A DNA stretch of 64,000 nt from Mesohalobacter halotolerans. Lineage in GTDB: Bacteria; Bacteroidota; Bacteroidia; Flavobacteriales; Flavobacteriaceae. The DNA lies in NCBI RefSeq assembly GCF_006120725.1, contig NZ_SWMU01000002.1:124001-188000 (forward strand), given 5' to 3'. Made by a program: the position numbers and the translations under genes. Of this stretch, positions 37,088 to 47,342 are shown in pieces; position 1 is the first letter of the stretch; each line of letters begins with the position of its first letter. The notes under the pieces are model-generated. The model made no database searches. It saw only the letters and a program-made list of their open reading frames with translations, and was not told the DNA's origin.

Positions 37088-38596
37088 ATGGAAAATCAAA
37101 AGTCGTTTAGCAATAAAAATACAAAAAAAGGAAATGTTATCAGTTTGCAAAAAGGCAAAATACCGCCTCAAGCTGTTGATTTAGAAGAGGTTGTGTTAGG
37201 TGCTATGTTGATTGACAAAAAAGGTGTAGATGAAGTCATCGATATTTTAAAACCTGAAGCATTTTACAAAGAAAGCCATCAACACATTTTTTCAGCGATT
37301 AAAACCCTGTTTGAAGAAGGTCAACCTATAGACTTATTAACAGTTTCCAGTCATTTAAAAAAAGAAAAAAAACTCGAATCCATCGGAGGCGATTTTTATC
37401 TCATTCAATTAACTCAAAAAGTCTCTTCCTCAGCACATATTGAGTACCATTCTCGTATTGTTCTTCAGAAGTTTATTCAACGCAGTTTAATTCAGATTTC
37501 TAGTGAAATTATAGAGGAGGCCTACGACGAATCTACCGATGTCTTTGATTTGCTGGATAACGCCGAATCTAAACTCTATGAAGTGACTCAAGGTAATATC
37601 AACAAATCCTCTGAAACTGCACAAAGTTTGGTAATTCAAGCCAAAAAGCGTATTGAAGAAATTGCAAACCAAAAAGGCTTGAGTGGAATTCCATCCGGCT
37701 TTGACGAACTCGATGAATTGACTTCAGGCTGGCAACCCAGTGACTTGATTATTGTGGCAGCTCGACCCGGTATGGGTAAAACAGCACTGACACTCTCTAT
37801 GGCCAGAAACATCACAGTAGAACGTGACATTCCTGTTGCTTTTTTCTCGTTGGAAATGTCTGCTGTTCAATTAATTACACGTTTAATTTCGTCTGAAACC
37901 CAGTTGTCTTCCGAAAAATTAAGAACCGGAAAACTTGAAAAATACGAATGGGAGCAACTCAATGTAAAAGTAAAGGCATTAGAAAAAGCCCCACTTTATA
38001 TTGATGATACACCATCACTTTCCATTTTTGATTTACGAGCTAAAGCTAGACGATTATCATCTCAACATGGTATCCAGCTCATTGTTGTGGATTACCTTCA
38101 ATTAATGACCAGTGGTGCAAGTAATAAATCAGGCAATCGTGAACAGGAGATTTCTACCATTTCTAGAAACTTAAAAGCTTTAGCCAAAGAATTAAATATT
38201 CCGGTTATTGCCCTATCACAGCTGTCTCGTGCGGTAGAAACCCGTGGAGGTACTAAAAGACCTTTGCTGAGTGATTTGAGAGAATCCGGTGCTATTGAGC
38301 AAGATGCCGATATAGTTTCATTTATCTACCGACCGGAATATTATGGCATTGATGAATGGGATGATGAAGCTGCTACACCAACCAAAAATGAAGCTGAATT
38401 TATAGTGGCCAAGCACAGAAACGGTGGCTTAGATAATATTAAGCTCAAATTTATCGGTCAATTTGGTCGATTTGAGAACATCAATATGGAAACCATTACA
38501 GAAGTTAACTCTAAGATAAATGACGATGATTTGCCTAATTTTCCACCAACTTCGGGTTTTGACGATTCTTCTCCAGACAATGATATGCCGTATTAA
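37088..38596 (+). CDS. dnaB: Replicative DNA helicase DnaB
   Basis: DnaB is the hexameric 5'-3' fork helicase. The 502-residue protein has the N-terminal DnaB domain (KIPPQAVDLEEVVLGAMLID, ~25-130) and the RecA-like motor with Walker A VAARPGMGKTALTLSMA, IQLIVVDYLQLM (Walker B), LSQLSRAVETR and SDLRESGAIEQDADIVSFIY. No intein interrupts these sites. The C-terminus ends in an acidic, disordered tail. Confidence 0.97.
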   Translation: MENQKSFSNKNTKKGNVISLQKGKIPPQAVDLEEVVLGAMLIDKKGVDEVIDILKPEAFYKESHQHIFSAIKTLFEEGQPIDLLTVSSHLKKEKKLESIGGDFYLIQLTQKVSSSAHIEYHSRIVLQKFIQRSLIQISSEIIEEAYDESTDVFDLLDNAESKLYEVTQGNINKSSETAQSLVIQAKKRIEEIANQKGLSGIPSGFDELDELTSGWQPSDLIIVAARPGMGKTALTLSMARNITVERDIPVAFFSLEMSAVQLITRLISSETQLSSEKLRTGKLEKYEWEQLNVKVKALEKAPLYIDDTPSLSIFDLRAKARRLSSQHGIQLIVVDYLQLMTSGASNKSGNREQEISTISRNLKALAKELNIPVIALSQLSRAVETRGGTKRPLLSDLRESGAIEQDADIVSFIYRPEYYGIDEWDDEAATPTKNEAEFIVAKHRNGGLDNIKLKFIGQFGRFENINMETITEVNSKINDDDLPNFPPTSGFDDSSPDNDMPY

Positions 38597-38655
38597 ATCT
38601 TAAATTATAATCTAACTTTTATTAATATATTAAGACGCAAGGTTTATTATTCCTT

Positions 38656-38663
38656 TATTTTTG
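38656..38663 (+). promoter_or_regulatory. Predicted -7 box of the 38680 gene
   Basis: TATTTTTG matches TAnnTTTG exactly, 16 bases before the ATG at 38680. Confidence 0.4.
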
Positions 38664-38679
38664 TTATATAATTGGATTT

Positions 38680-39945
38680 ATGACGCTGCAAAAAATAGGA
38701 TTAATCTCGATATTCATTTTGATGAGCTTTAGTGTAAAAGCTTCATTTGTTGTTATTCCTATGGATGTTGATTCTCAAAATGACCATCTTAAAGCCTATG
38801 GTATCACCTATTGGGTGCTAAGCAATGGACAAAAAGTTCAATGGCTACTTAACTATCGTGGCGGTGCATTCATGATTCCGGATTCTGAACTTTTAAGACA
38901 AGAGTGTACAATTCGCGGTGTGACTTATGAGATTATCAGTAACGCTGAAGCAGAAACCATATTGTCAAATATCGACAGCCCAAGTCAAAACCAAGAATCT
39001 GTTCTTCTTGAAAAGGCGCCAAAAATTGCTGTTTACACACCAAGTGGAAAAAAACCTTGGGATGACGCTGTGACTTTAGTATTAACCTATGCTGAAATTC
39101 CTTATGAAACCGTTTACGATAAGTCTGTTTTAAACGATGAGTTATTGCTGTATGATTGGTTGCATCTTCATCACGAAGATTTTACCGGACAATACGGCAA
39201 ATTTTATAGAGCTTATCGTGCTGCACCATGGTATATTCAAGAAAAAAAAGAAGCTGAAGATTTAGCAAATTCTTTAGGTTATGATAAAGTTTCACAAGAA
39301 AAATTAGCTGTAGCTAAAAAAATAAGAGATTACGTCATAGGTGGCGGTTTCATGTTTGCCATGTGCAGTGCAACAGATAGTTTTGATATTGCCCTATCAG
39401 CTGAAGGCGTAGATATTTGTGAATCTATGTTTGATGGTGACCCGAGTGAACCGGGTTACCAAAACAAAATTGATTTCAATAAAACTTTTGCCTTTGAAGA
39501 TTTTATCCTCGAAAAAAGTCCACTTGTGTATGAATTTTCTAGTATAGATATGACGCGTAAACGTCGTGTTCCTAAAGAAAAAGATTATTTTACGCTTATG
39601 GATTTTTCAGCCAAATGGGATCCCATTCCAACCATGCTTTGTCAAAACCATACGGCTATCGTAAAAGGGTTTATGGGACAGACCACTTCATTTGATGCGT
39701 CTCATGTAAAGTCTAATGTTTTAGTATTAGGTGAAACAAAATTAAATGGCGAAGCTAAATATATTCACGGCATAAAGGGCAAAGGTTTTTTCACATTTTA
39801 CGGAGGTCACGATCCTGAAGATTATCAGCATCGTGTAGGCGATCCTAAAACAGAATTAGAACTGCATCCTAACTCACCTGGATACCGATTGATTTTAAAT
39901 AATATCTTATTTCCTGCAGCAGAAAAGAAAAAACACAAAACTTAA
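38680..39945 (+). CDS. Secreted protein with class I glutamine amidotransferase-like domain (often labelled asparagine synthetase B)
   Basis: The 421-residue protein has a signal peptide ([20 protein letters not shown]) and, from ~residue 120, a GATase1-like fold: [40 protein letters not shown] (possible nucleophile Cys) and [19 protein letters not shown]. The common database name asparagine synthetase B is not supported, because the N-terminal Cys of GATase2 and the PP-loop synthetase domain are both missing. Export also argues against amino acid synthesis. Function unknown. It is convergent with lptB (4-base overlap). Confidence 0.75.
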   Translation: MTLQKIGLISIFILMSFSVKASFVVIPMDVDSQNDHLKAYGITYWVLSNGQKVQWLLNYRGGAFMIPDSELLRQECTIRGVTYEIISNAEAETILSNIDSPSQNQESVLLEKAPKIAVYTPSGKKPWDDAVTLVLTYAEIPYETVYDKSVLNDELLLYDWLHLHHEDFTGQYGKFYRAYRAAPWYIQEKKEAEDLANSLGYDKVSQEKLAVAKKIRDYVIGGGFMFAMCSATDSFDIALSAEGVDICESMFDGDPSEPGYQNKIDFNKTFAFEDFILEKSPLVYEFSSIDMTRKRRVPKEKDYFTLMDFSAKWDPIPTMLCQNHTAIVKGFMGQTTSFDASHVKSNVLVLGETKLNGEAKYIHGIKGKGFFTFYGGHDPEDYQHRVGDPKTELELHPNSPGYRLILNNILFPAAEKKKHKT

Positions 39946-40700
39946 TCAAATAACTTTTTCTTTCTCAATTCAAAATTTTGACCTAAGTATACTTTTCTGA
40001 CCATTTCATCTTCTGCCAGTTCAGTTGGGATACCGTGTTTTAAAATACCACCTTGAAACATCAAATACGTTCTATCGGTAATGGCTAGGGTTTCTTGAAC
40101 ATTATGGTCTGTGATTAAAATTCCTATATTACGATGTTTCAGTTGGGCGACAATCTTTTGAATATCCTCTACAGCAACAGGGTCAACACCGGCAAAGGGT
40201 TCGTCGAGTAATATGAATTTTGGATCTGTGGCAAGAGCTCGTGCTATTTCGGTTCGACGTCTTTCACCACCAGAGAGTAAATCACCGCGATTTTTTCTAA
40301 TATGAGTCAAGCCAAATTCCTCCAAAAGCTGTTCGGTTTTTTCAGTGCGTTGTTTTTTGTTAAGACTTGTTAACTCCAGTACGCTTTTAATGTTGTCTTC
40401 CACACTTAGTTTTCTAAATACAGAAGCTTCTTGTGCTAAATAGCCGATGCCATTTTGAGCTCTTTTGTACATCGGAAATTTTGTGATGTTTTGACCTTCT
40501 AAAAATATTTGTCCTTTGTTAGGTTTTATAATACCAACAATCATATAAAATGTTGTTGTCTTTCCAGCACCATTGGGTCCAAGTAATCCTACAATTTCCC
40601 CTTGATTGACTTCTAAAGATACTTCTTTTACTACACGTTTACCACCATAGCTTTTAACGAGTTTTTCTGCTCTGAGTTTAATTTGGTTGACTTCTGACAT
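39942..40700 (-). CDS. lptB: LPS export ABC transporter ATPase LptB
   Basis: LptB powers lipopolysaccharide extraction by LptFG. The 252-residue ATPase has Walker [21 protein letters not shown]-loop [18 protein letters not shown], signature [16 protein letters not shown], Walker [14 protein letters not shown] and the LptB-typical VEDIQ and [10 protein letters not shown]. It is the last gene of the kdsD operon; its ATG shares one base with the preceding stop. Confidence 0.95.
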   Translation of the reverse strand: MSEVNQIKLRAEKLVKSYGGKRVVKEVSLEVNQGEIVGLLGPNGAGKTTTFYMIVGIIKPNKGQIFLEGQNITKFPMYKRAQNGIGYLAQEASVFRKLSVEDNIKSVLELTSLNKKQRTEKTEQLLEEFGLTHIRKNRGDLLSGGERRRTEIARALATDPKFILLDEPFAGVDPVAVEDIQKIVAQLKHRNIGILITDHNVQETLAITDRTYLMFQGGILKHGIPTELAEDEMVRKVYLGQNFELRKKKLFD

Positions 40701-41305
40701 TAATTTAAGATTTTATCTCTCTTGACAAATATAAATAATTCAATAACAGCAATTAAGATCATCATATAAGCTATTAACTCTACACTTTCTTCAGAGGCGC
40801 GCTCGACACTGTAAAGATAATTCTGCCCCATAATATTATCCCAATTAGAGGGTTTGCCATAAATACGGGTAAATACGTGTAAGTTGGCTAGGGAAATAAG
40901 AAAAATTCCAAATCCCGCAGTATGACTTAGAGATTTAATTTGATTAGAAAATGATTTTAAATTTTTAATTAAAATGTAAAACATGACAATAGCTAATACG
41001 ACAACGTATGGAAACCAACCTATATTAAAGATATGAGTATCGAACCAGGCATCTAATTCTCTAATGAGGTGTAAGCCTATAAACAAACTCATCACTGCCA
41101 TAAAGGTTTTGTACTGTGCCGTATAAGCTAAAGATATAAATCCTAAAATAATGGTAATCAGTAAGATGCTTTGTTGTGCAAGTTCTATAGCATTCGACTC
41201 GTTGGCTTGACCAATTAAAAAATCAGCTTCAATTGGAATGGTACACAAATAGAAAAGGACAGCATATATAGCTAGCCGAATTATAGGTTTGATGATTGCT
41301 TTCAT
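40700..41305 (-). CDS. Hypothetical polytopic membrane protein
   Basis: The 201-residue protein has about six hydrophobic helices (for example [62 protein letters not shown]). Acidic and aromatic residues in the loops ([34 protein letters not shown]) recall small membrane proteins of the phosphatidic-acid-phosphatase or ceramidase size, but I see no catalytic motif. It is tightly packed in the operon: 3 bases after the decarboxylase-like gene and overlapping lptB by one. Confidence 0.7.
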   Translation of the reverse strand: MKAIIKPIIRLAIYAVLFYLCTIPIEADFLIGQANESNAIELAQQSILLITIILGFISLAYTAQYKTFMAVMSLFIGLHLIRELDAWFDTHIFNIGWFPYVVVLAIVMFYILIKNLKSFSNQIKSLSHTAGFGIFLISLANLHVFTRIYGKPSNWDNIMGQNYLYSVERASEESVELIAYMMILIAVIELFIFVKRDKILN

Positions 41306-41308
41306 ATT

Positions 41309-41662
41309 TTAGTTATTATATTTTTCTTCGATGGCTTCCCAAAACTCATGCGCTCTTCTTAAATGAGGTATAACAATAGTACCACCAACAAGAGTGCCAA
41401 TACTTAAAGCTTCCATAACTTGGCTTCTTGACCAACCTGACTTATAAGAAGACTCTAAATGATATTTGACGCAGTCATCACACCTCAAAACCAATGAAGC
41501 CACTAAGCCCAACAATTCTTTTGTTTTTTTATCTAGGCTTCCTTCAGCAAAAGAATTGGTATCTAAATTAAAAATACGTTTGATGACTTTGTTATTTTCT
41601 TTTATGAGTTTATCATTCATTTTAGCCCTATAGGCTTCAAATTCGTCAACTTTATCTATCAT
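41309..41662 (-). CDS. Carboxymuconolactone decarboxylase family (AhpD-like) protein
   Basis: This 117-residue helical protein carries the AhpD core: KELLGLVASLVLRCDDCVKYHLESSYKSG contains the redox pair CxxC (CDDC) followed by the family histidine (KYH). Members act as alkylhydroperoxidases or disulfide reductases instead of true decarboxylases. It overlaps the tatC gene by 4 bases. Its conserved place between tatC and lptB does not explain its job. Confidence 0.88.
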   Translation of the reverse strand: MIDKVDEFEAYRAKMNDKLIKENNKVIKRIFNLDTNSFAEGSLDKKTKELLGLVASLVLRCDDCVKYHLESSYKSGWSRSQVMEALSIGTLVGGTIVIPHLRRAHEFWEAIEEKYNN

Positions 41663-42480
41663 TTTAATTGTGTTTTACGTTGTTTTTTATATATAATTTT
41701 GGTAATCATTATACTAATTTCATACAATACCACCACAGGAATTGAGACAATAAATTGGCTGGCAATATCAGGCGGTGTAATGATTGCTGAAAGGATTAAA
41801 ATCAATACTAAAGCGTATTTTCTATTCACTTTTAAAAATTCTGGGGTAACCAAACCCCATTTGGCCAGAAAGTAAATGATTACTGGCAATTCAAACATTA
41901 CTCCCGAGGCTAAAGCTGAAGTTTTGACCAAACCGATATAACTTTCTAAATCAAAGTCGTTAAAAACTTCTGAACTGACTTGATAACTTCCCAAAAATCT
42001 AATGGATAACGGTGATATAATGTAATACCCAAATAATACGCCTAAAAAGAATAAAAAGGAGGTGATGAAAATGAACCACTTAGCACTGCGCTTTTCCCCA
42101 GAATATAAGCCGGGTGAAACAAAACACCACACTTGGTATATAATATACGGAAATGCAACTATAAAACCTGCAGTAACTGATGTCCACATATGAGCGCTAA
42201 ATTGAGCTGCAACTTTTCGGCTTTGAATTCTAAAGGGCAATTCTTCAAAACAAAAACTTTGATCTAAACCTAAGACTTTAGATAAATTACACAAGATTTC
42301 GTAGGTAGGAAATGTAGAGTGTTTAGGCCCTAATAAAATGACATCAAAAATAAAACCTTTAAACATAAAAGCGATTATAGCACAAACCACAACAGCAATT
42401 AATGCTCTGATAATATGCCATCTCAAGTCTTCAAGATGGTCTAAAAAAGACATTTCATTTTTGTGTACTGTTTTTGCCAT
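41659..42480 (-). CDS. tatC: Sec-independent translocase TatC
   Basis: TatC is the signal-peptide receptor of the twin-arginine pathway in the inner membrane. The 273-residue protein begins NEMSFLDHLEDLRWHIIRAL, the TatC signature with the conserved Glu and Arg, and has six membrane helices including FIVAFPYIIYQVWCFVSPGL and FELPVIIYFLAKWGLVTP. It is longer than E. coli TatC because of an insertion of ~25 residues in the first periplasmic loop (STFPTYEILCNLSKVLGLDQ), as in other Bacteroidota. Its start overlaps the kdsD stop by one base. Confidence 0.95.
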   Translation of the reverse strand: MAKTVHKNEMSFLDHLEDLRWHIIRALIAVVVCAIIAFMFKGFIFDVILLGPKHSTFPTYEILCNLSKVLGLDQSFCFEELPFRIQSRKVAAQFSAHMWTSVTAGFIVAFPYIIYQVWCFVSPGLYSGEKRSAKWFIFITSFLFFLGVLFGYYIISPLSIRFLGSYQVSSEVFNDFDLESYIGLVKTSALASGVMFELPVIIYFLAKWGLVTPEFLKVNRKYALVLILILSAIITPPDIASQFIVSIPVVVLYEISIMITKIIYKKQRKTQLK

Positions 42481-43442
42481 TAAATAATGCCTTCTCTAAT
42501 TAAATTATGCAAATGAACGATGCCCTTATATTTGCCATCTTCTTCAGCAATAATTTGAGTGATACTATTGTTTTCAAGTATCTCAAGAGCATCTACAGCC
42601 ATAGCTTTATTGTTAATGGTTTTAGGATGCTCTGTCATGATATCTTTAGCTTTCAAACCTTTAATATCATCATGACTTGTCAGCATTCGCCTTAAATCCC
42701 CATCAGTTATAATACCGATAATTTTTTCATTTTCTATGACAGGGGTTACGCCAAGCATATTTTTAGAAATTTCGATAATGACTTCTTTCATTAAATTTTC
42801 TGGATGAACTTGAGGTTTTAAATTCTGCTTTGTAATATCACTAACTCTAAGGTATAAAGCTTTACCTAAAGCACCTCCGGGATGGTATTTTGCAAAATCT
42901 TTTTTAGAAAACCCCTTCATTTTAAGTAAAGTAACTGCAAGGGCATCACCCATAACCAATTGAGCTGTAGTACTTGTCGTAGGTGCGAGGTTGTTGGGGC
43001 AAGCTTCTTTTTTTACAGGAGTGAGCAAGGTAAAGTCTGAGTGTTCTGCTAAATAAGATTTCTGGTTTCCCGTCAATGCTATTAATTTGTTTTCAAAATT
43101 TTTAATTAAAGGCACTAAAACTTTGATTTCTGGCGTGTTGCCGCTTTTAGAAATACAAATAACAATATCATCTTTAAGTATTGTGCCTAAATCACCGTGT
43201 ATAGCGTCTGCGGCATGCATAAAAACAGCTGGCGTACCTGTAGAATTCATGGTAGCTACAATTTTTTGTGCAATGATGGCACTTTTGCCAATACCAGTAA
43301 TCACTACACGGCCTTTAGATTTTAAAATCAACTTTACAACCGCCTCAAAATCTTCATTAATATATTGGTTTAAATGATTTACGGCTTCTGCCTGCATTTG
43401 TATGCTATCCTTTGCGAATTTTTTGATTTGTGAATGGTTCAT
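42480..43442 (-). CDS. kdsD: Arabinose-5-phosphate isomerase (KpsF/GutQ family)
   Basis: The 320-residue protein has an N-terminal SIS sugar-isomerase domain (RVVITGIGKSAIIAQKIVAT, CISKSGNTPEI, KKEACPNNLAPTTSTTAQL) and two CBS domains (~205-320, ITDGDLRRML and ITQIIAEEDGKYKGIVHLHN). This build converts ribulose 5-phosphate to arabinose 5-phosphate for Kdo, the inner sugar of lipopolysaccharide, matching lptB at the end of the same operon. It is divergent from recQ across 76 bases. Confidence 0.93.
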   Translation of the reverse strand: MNHSQIKKFAKDSIQMQAEAVNHLNQYINEDFEAVVKLILKSKGRVVITGIGKSAIIAQKIVATMNSTGTPAVFMHAADAIHGDLGTILKDDIVICISKSGNTPEIKVLVPLIKNFENKLIALTGNQKSYLAEHSDFTLLTPVKKEACPNNLAPTTSTTAQLVMGDALAVTLLKMKGFSKKDFAKYHPGGALGKALYLRVSDITKQNLKPQVHPENLMKEVIIEISKNMLGVTPVIENEKIIGIITDGDLRRMLTSHDDIKGLKAKDIMTEHPKTINNKAMAVDALEILENNSITQIIAEEDGKYKGIVHLHNLIREGII

Positions 43443-43518
43443 AAATTTTTAATTGACTTGCAGACTTTAAAATATTGCTTATATTTAGGTTTGCAAATGT
43501 ACGTAAAACAAAAATAAA

Positions 43519-45702
43519 TTGAAGTCAATCGAACTACAACAGCATCTTAAAAAAATATTTGGCTTTTCAGAATTTAAAGGTCTTCAAGAAGATGTCATCA
43601 AAAGCATCCTAAACAATCAAAACACATTTGTCATTATGCCAACAGGCGGTGGTAAATCATTATGTTACCAGCTTCCGGCGTTAATATCTGAAGGAACAGC
43701 TATCGTCATTTCTCCTTTGATTGCTCTGATGAAAAATCAAGTTGATACGCTGAGAAATCTCTCTGACAACTACAGTGTTGCTCACGTGTTGAATTCCTCT
43801 TTGAATAAAACACAAATTAGGCAGGTCAAACAGGATATTTCTGACGGCCATACTAAATTATTATACGTTGCCCCGGAGTCACTTACCAAAGACGAATATG
43901 TCGACTTTTTAAAAACACAAAATATTTCCTTTTTAGCAATAGATGAGGCACATTGTATTTCAGAATGGGGTCATGACTTCAGGCCGGAATACCGAAACAT
44001 AAAAAAAATACTCAACCGCATTGGTGACGATATTGCTATAATAGGTTTAACAGCCACTGCTACACCAAAAGTACAAGAGGACATCCTTAAAAATTTGAGA
44101 ATGCCAAATGCTAATGTCTTTAAAGCTTCGTTTAACCGACCAAACCTATATTATGAGATAAGACATAAAACAGCTAATGTTGATAGTGACATTATAAAAT
44201 TTGTAAAGCAAAATGAAGGAAAAAGTGGGATAATATACTGTCTTAGTCGAAAAAGAGTGTCGCAGCTTGCTCAAACCTTACAGGTCAATGGTGTAAAGGC
44301 TGTTCCATATCACGCTGGTTTAGATGCCAAAACTCGTTCTAAACACCAGGATATGTTTTTGATGGAAGAAATTGATGTTGTTGTGGCGACCATTGCATTC
44401 GGTATGGGAATAGATAAACCTGATGTACGTTTTGTCATCCACAACGATATTCCAAAAAGTATAGAAAGTTATTATCAAGAAACTGGGCGCGCTGGTCGTG
44501 ATGGTGGAGAAGGTCACTGCTTGGCTTACTATAGTTACAAAGACATTGAAAAGCTGGAGAAATTTATGAGTAATAAACCTTTAGCAGAGCAAGAAATAGG
44601 ATATGCATTACTACAAGATGTTGTAGCCTTTGCAGAATCTCCTGTCTCGCGACGAAAATTTATCCTACATTATTTTGGCGAAGAATTTGACAACGAAACA
44701 GGAGAAGGTGGCGACATGGATGATAATGTAAGGTATCCTAAAAAAACAGTTGAAGCCAAAGACGATGTTGCGTTATTAATAAAAACCGTTAAGCAAACTG
44801 AACAGCTTTATAAAATGAAAGAGCTGGTCAATATTTTGGTGGGCGTTCCAAACGCTATTATTAAATCCCATAAAACGGACCAATCTGATATTTTTGGTCA
44901 AGGCAAATCAAAAACTAAAGAATTTTGGAAAGCTTTAATCAGACAAGTTTTGGTAAATGACTACTTGCACAAAGAAATAGAATCATACGGTGTTATTAAA
45001 TTAACAGATAAAGGCGAAGCCTTCTTAAAACAACCAGAGTCTTTTATGATGGCTGAAGATCACGATTACTCCGATGAAAAATCGACAGCCAACATCAGCA
45101 AAACTGGAGCGAGTGACCCAAAATTGCTCAAAATGCTTAAAGATTTAAGAAAAAAAGTTGCCAGACAAAAGGAAGTTCCGCCATTTGTGATTTTTCAAGA
45201 TCCATCTTTAGAAGACATGGCTTTAAAATATCCCGTAAATATGGATGAGATGAGCTACATACATGGTGTGGGAGAAAGTAAAGCTAGAAAGTTTGGGAAA
45301 AAATTTATCGACCTTATCAACCGATATGTCGAAGATAATGATATAGTAAGACCGGACGATTTAGTTGTAAAATCTACTGGAGCTAATAGTGCTAATAAGT
45401 TGTATATTATTCAAAATGTCGACAGGAAATTGCCCTTAGACGACATTGCGAGCTCTAAAGGGATGGAGATGGAAGAGCTGATTAAGGAAATGGAAGCTAT
45501 TGTTTACAGTGGTACAAAACTTAATATCTCGTATTGGGTGGATGAGATACTAGACGAAGACCAACAAGAGGATATTCACGAATACTTTCTTGAAGCAAAA
45601 GCAGATAGCATAGATGAAGCCCTGGAAGAGTTTGACGGGGACTATGAAGATGAAGAGTTGAGACTTTACCGAATCAAATTTATAAGTGAAGTGGCAAATT
45701 AA
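43519..45702 (+). CDS. recQ: ATP-dependent DNA helicase RecQ
   Basis: The start is a TTG at 43519; no in-frame ATG fits. The 727-residue protein has Walker A VIMPTGGGKSLCYQLPAL, Walker B AIDEAHCISEWGHDFRPEY, GLTATATPKVQEDI, helicase C (YQETGRAGRDGGEGHCLAYY), a winged-helix RQC part and an HRDC domain near 555-635. Odd point: the four zinc-binding cysteines of E. coli RecQ are missing; the region reads SRRKFILHYFGEEFDNETGE and then GGDMDDNVR. It is a 3'-5' helicase for recombination repair. Confidence 0.93.
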   Translation: MKSIELQQHLKKIFGFSEFKGLQEDVIKSILNNQNTFVIMPTGGGKSLCYQLPALISEGTAIVISPLIALMKNQVDTLRNLSDNYSVAHVLNSSLNKTQIRQVKQDISDGHTKLLYVAPESLTKDEYVDFLKTQNISFLAIDEAHCISEWGHDFRPEYRNIKKILNRIGDDIAIIGLTATATPKVQEDILKNLRMPNANVFKASFNRPNLYYEIRHKTANVDSDIIKFVKQNEGKSGIIYCLSRKRVSQLAQTLQVNGVKAVPYHAGLDAKTRSKHQDMFLMEEIDVVVATIAFGMGIDKPDVRFVIHNDIPKSIESYYQETGRAGRDGGEGHCLAYYSYKDIEKLEKFMSNKPLAEQEIGYALLQDVVAFAESPVSRRKFILHYFGEEFDNETGEGGDMDDNVRYPKKTVEAKDDVALLIKTVKQTEQLYKMKELVNILVGVPNAIIKSHKTDQSDIFGQGKSKTKEFWKALIRQVLVNDYLHKEIESYGVIKLTDKGEAFLKQPESFMMAEDHDYSDEKSTANISKTGASDPKLLKMLKDLRKKVARQKEVPPFVIFQDPSLEDMALKYPVNMDEMSYIHGVGESKARKFGKKFIDLINRYVEDNDIVRPDDLVVKSTGANSANKLYIIQNVDRKLPLDDIASSKGMEMEELIKEMEAIVYSGTKLNISYWVDEILDEDQQEDIHEYFLEAKADSIDEALEEFDGDYEDEELRLYRIKFISEVAN

Positions 45703-46226
45703 TTCATCCGCTCATCAAAATCTAGATCTTCAAAATCATCTAAATCTAAACCGTCATTATCCAATTCTTCGCTAAATTCATCACTAAACTGGTCAAATAA
45801 ATCAGCTTCAAACTTTTTTTCAGGCGGATTTTCAGGCAATTGTCCTTGTGCAAAGAGCAAGTCAGGATAGTTTCGGCTAGATTCTGGTTCTGTAATATCA
45901 GCCAACTCAACATAAAATGTCCACATGTTTAAAAAATCATACACATAGATGAGTTTGGTTTGTTTTTCAGATAAAATATCTTCTAGATGAGTTTCACTCA
46001 TCATTTTCAATTTAGACTGCCCATCACTCATATCTTCAAGTGCAATTTCTTCACCTTGGTTCCATTGTTCATCTGACTTGTAAAAGGAAGCAATTTCTTG
46101 CCCTTCAAAGCCAAAGGCTTGTAGGATTGCAAAATGCAAATCTTCAAAAGTATCGGTTTTTCTTATGGCAACATCTCTAAATACGTCATCAAGGACATCT
46201 AGAGTGACTCTGAATTTATATATCAT
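45699..46226 (-). CDS. pRiA4b ORF-3-like (IS1096 TnpR-like) protein
   Basis: The 175-residue protein has the pRiA4b ORF-3 domain: IYKFRVTLDVLDDVFRDVAI, FEDLHFAILQAFGFEGQEIA, SFYKSDEQWNQGEEI, and KLIYVYDFLNMWTFYVEL. The tail is very acidic (DFEDLDFDERMN). Despite its names, this copy lies in a chromosomal operon with ctaA and no transposase is nearby. Function unknown. It overlaps recQ by 4 bases at the 3' ends and ctaA by 4 at the start. Confidence 0.85.
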   Translation of the reverse strand: MIYKFRVTLDVLDDVFRDVAIRKTDTFEDLHFAILQAFGFEGQEIASFYKSDEQWNQGEEIALEDMSDGQSKLKMMSETHLEDILSEKQTKLIYVYDFLNMWTFYVELADITEPESSRNYPDLLFAQGQLPENPPEKKFEADLFDQFSDEFSEELDNDGLDLDDFEDLDFDERMN

Positions 46227-47257
46227 ACGGACTGTATTTTCTTAGATCGAGTTGTGATATTGACGAATATATAAAATTGTAAACTAAACATCAAGGCAGC
46301 TATGATTAAATGTAGTGGTTGAGTAAGGAATGGAAAATCAAAATAATACATAACAGTACCGGTTAATATTTCAATACCGATTACAGCTAATAATCCATTG
46401 GTCAATTGGTCCAGTTGATAGCCAAACTTCCTGTTGATGTACCAAATTATAGCGTTTGTCACCAAAACCAAAATCGAAAAAGAACGGTGAACGTAGAATT
46501 TGACGTTTGGCTGTTCTAACCAAAGTTGCTTTTGGTCATACCCTATTGATTTAATCACTTCATCCACAAACTGGCGTACCTGAGTTCCTAACCCAATTTG
46601 AACCAAAGATAAAATTAAGCTCAACCCAACCAGATATTTAAATCCTTTTGAAATTACGACTTGCTCATTTTCATTGTCGGATTTGGAAATTTTAACGATA
46701 TAAAGAAGTAAGGCTACAAGGATCAATGCCACAACCATATGTATGGTAATTCTAGCTGGTAATAAATTTGAATACACTACCGTCGCACCAAGCCAAGCTT
46801 GAAACAACAATAAAATTAAGGTGATAAAAGACCAAAATATAAGCCTAGGTTTTGATTTTCGATGCAAAAATGAGCTCACAAACATGAGTAAAACAAAAAT
46901 CCCAGATAATGCCCCTAAAAGACGGTTGATATATTCTATCCAAGTATGCCAAACATTAAAAGTAGCATAATCGTGTTTTTCATAATTACTCCATTGGCTT
47001 TCATTAAACACTTTATTTGAAGTAAATGCCTGATTGGCAACTTTTAAGCTTTTATCAACAATAATAACTTGACCTTTAAAATAGTCATGTTCAGGTTTCC
47101 ATTCAAGTTCTTGGCGTTCCGTTGGTGGGATAAGATAACCAAAACATTTTGGCCAATCAGGACATCCCATACCGCTCCCAGTCATTCTTACAACAGCACC
47201 TGCGATGATGACAAGATAAATGGTAATCAGTGAAATTTTTGCAAATTTTCTAAACAT
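46223..47257 (-). CDS. ctaA: Heme A synthase (COX15/CtaA)
   Basis: CtaA oxidises the C8 methyl of heme O to give heme A for cytochrome oxidase in the inner membrane. The 344-residue protein has eight predicted helices and the family motif VIIAGAVVRMTGSGMGCPDWPKCFG near the start, HTWIEYINRLLGALSG, and later conserved histidines (ITIHMVVAL, YVHRSFSIL, QPLHLIIAALMFSLQF). The MGCPDWPKC stretch holds the pair of cysteines. It is the first gene of a two-gene unit. Confidence 0.93.
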   Translation of the reverse strand: MFRKFAKISLITIYLVIIAGAVVRMTGSGMGCPDWPKCFGYLIPPTERQELEWKPEHDYFKGQVIIVDKSLKVANQAFTSNKVFNESQWSNYEKHDYATFNVWHTWIEYINRLLGALSGIFVLLMFVSSFLHRKSKPRLIFWSFITLILLLFQAWLGATVVYSNLLPARITIHMVVALILVALLLYIVKISKSDNENEQVVISKGFKYLVGLSLILSLVQIGLGTQVRQFVDEVIKSIGYDQKQLWLEQPNVKFYVHRSFSILVLVTNAIIWYINRKFGYQLDQLTNGLLAVIGIEILTGTVMYYFDFPFLTQPLHLIIAALMFSLQFYIFVNITTRSKKIQSV

Positions 47258-47342
47258 AGTTGCAAAGATAAACTAACCTGCAAGCCTGTAGATATTTATT
47301 GCTGGTATTCAATAAAAATTAACGAAGTTAAAAGAAGATAGA

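Noticed and set aside
38680-39945. Asparagine synthetase B
   Set aside because: The protein has a signal peptide and a GATase1-like domain but neither the N-terminal cysteine nor the synthetase domain of AsnB.
45699-46226. Mobile element passenger gene
   Set aside because: The pRiA4b ORF-3/IS1096 name suggests mobility, but no transposase, inverted repeats or target duplication is visible and the gene sits in an operon with ctaA.
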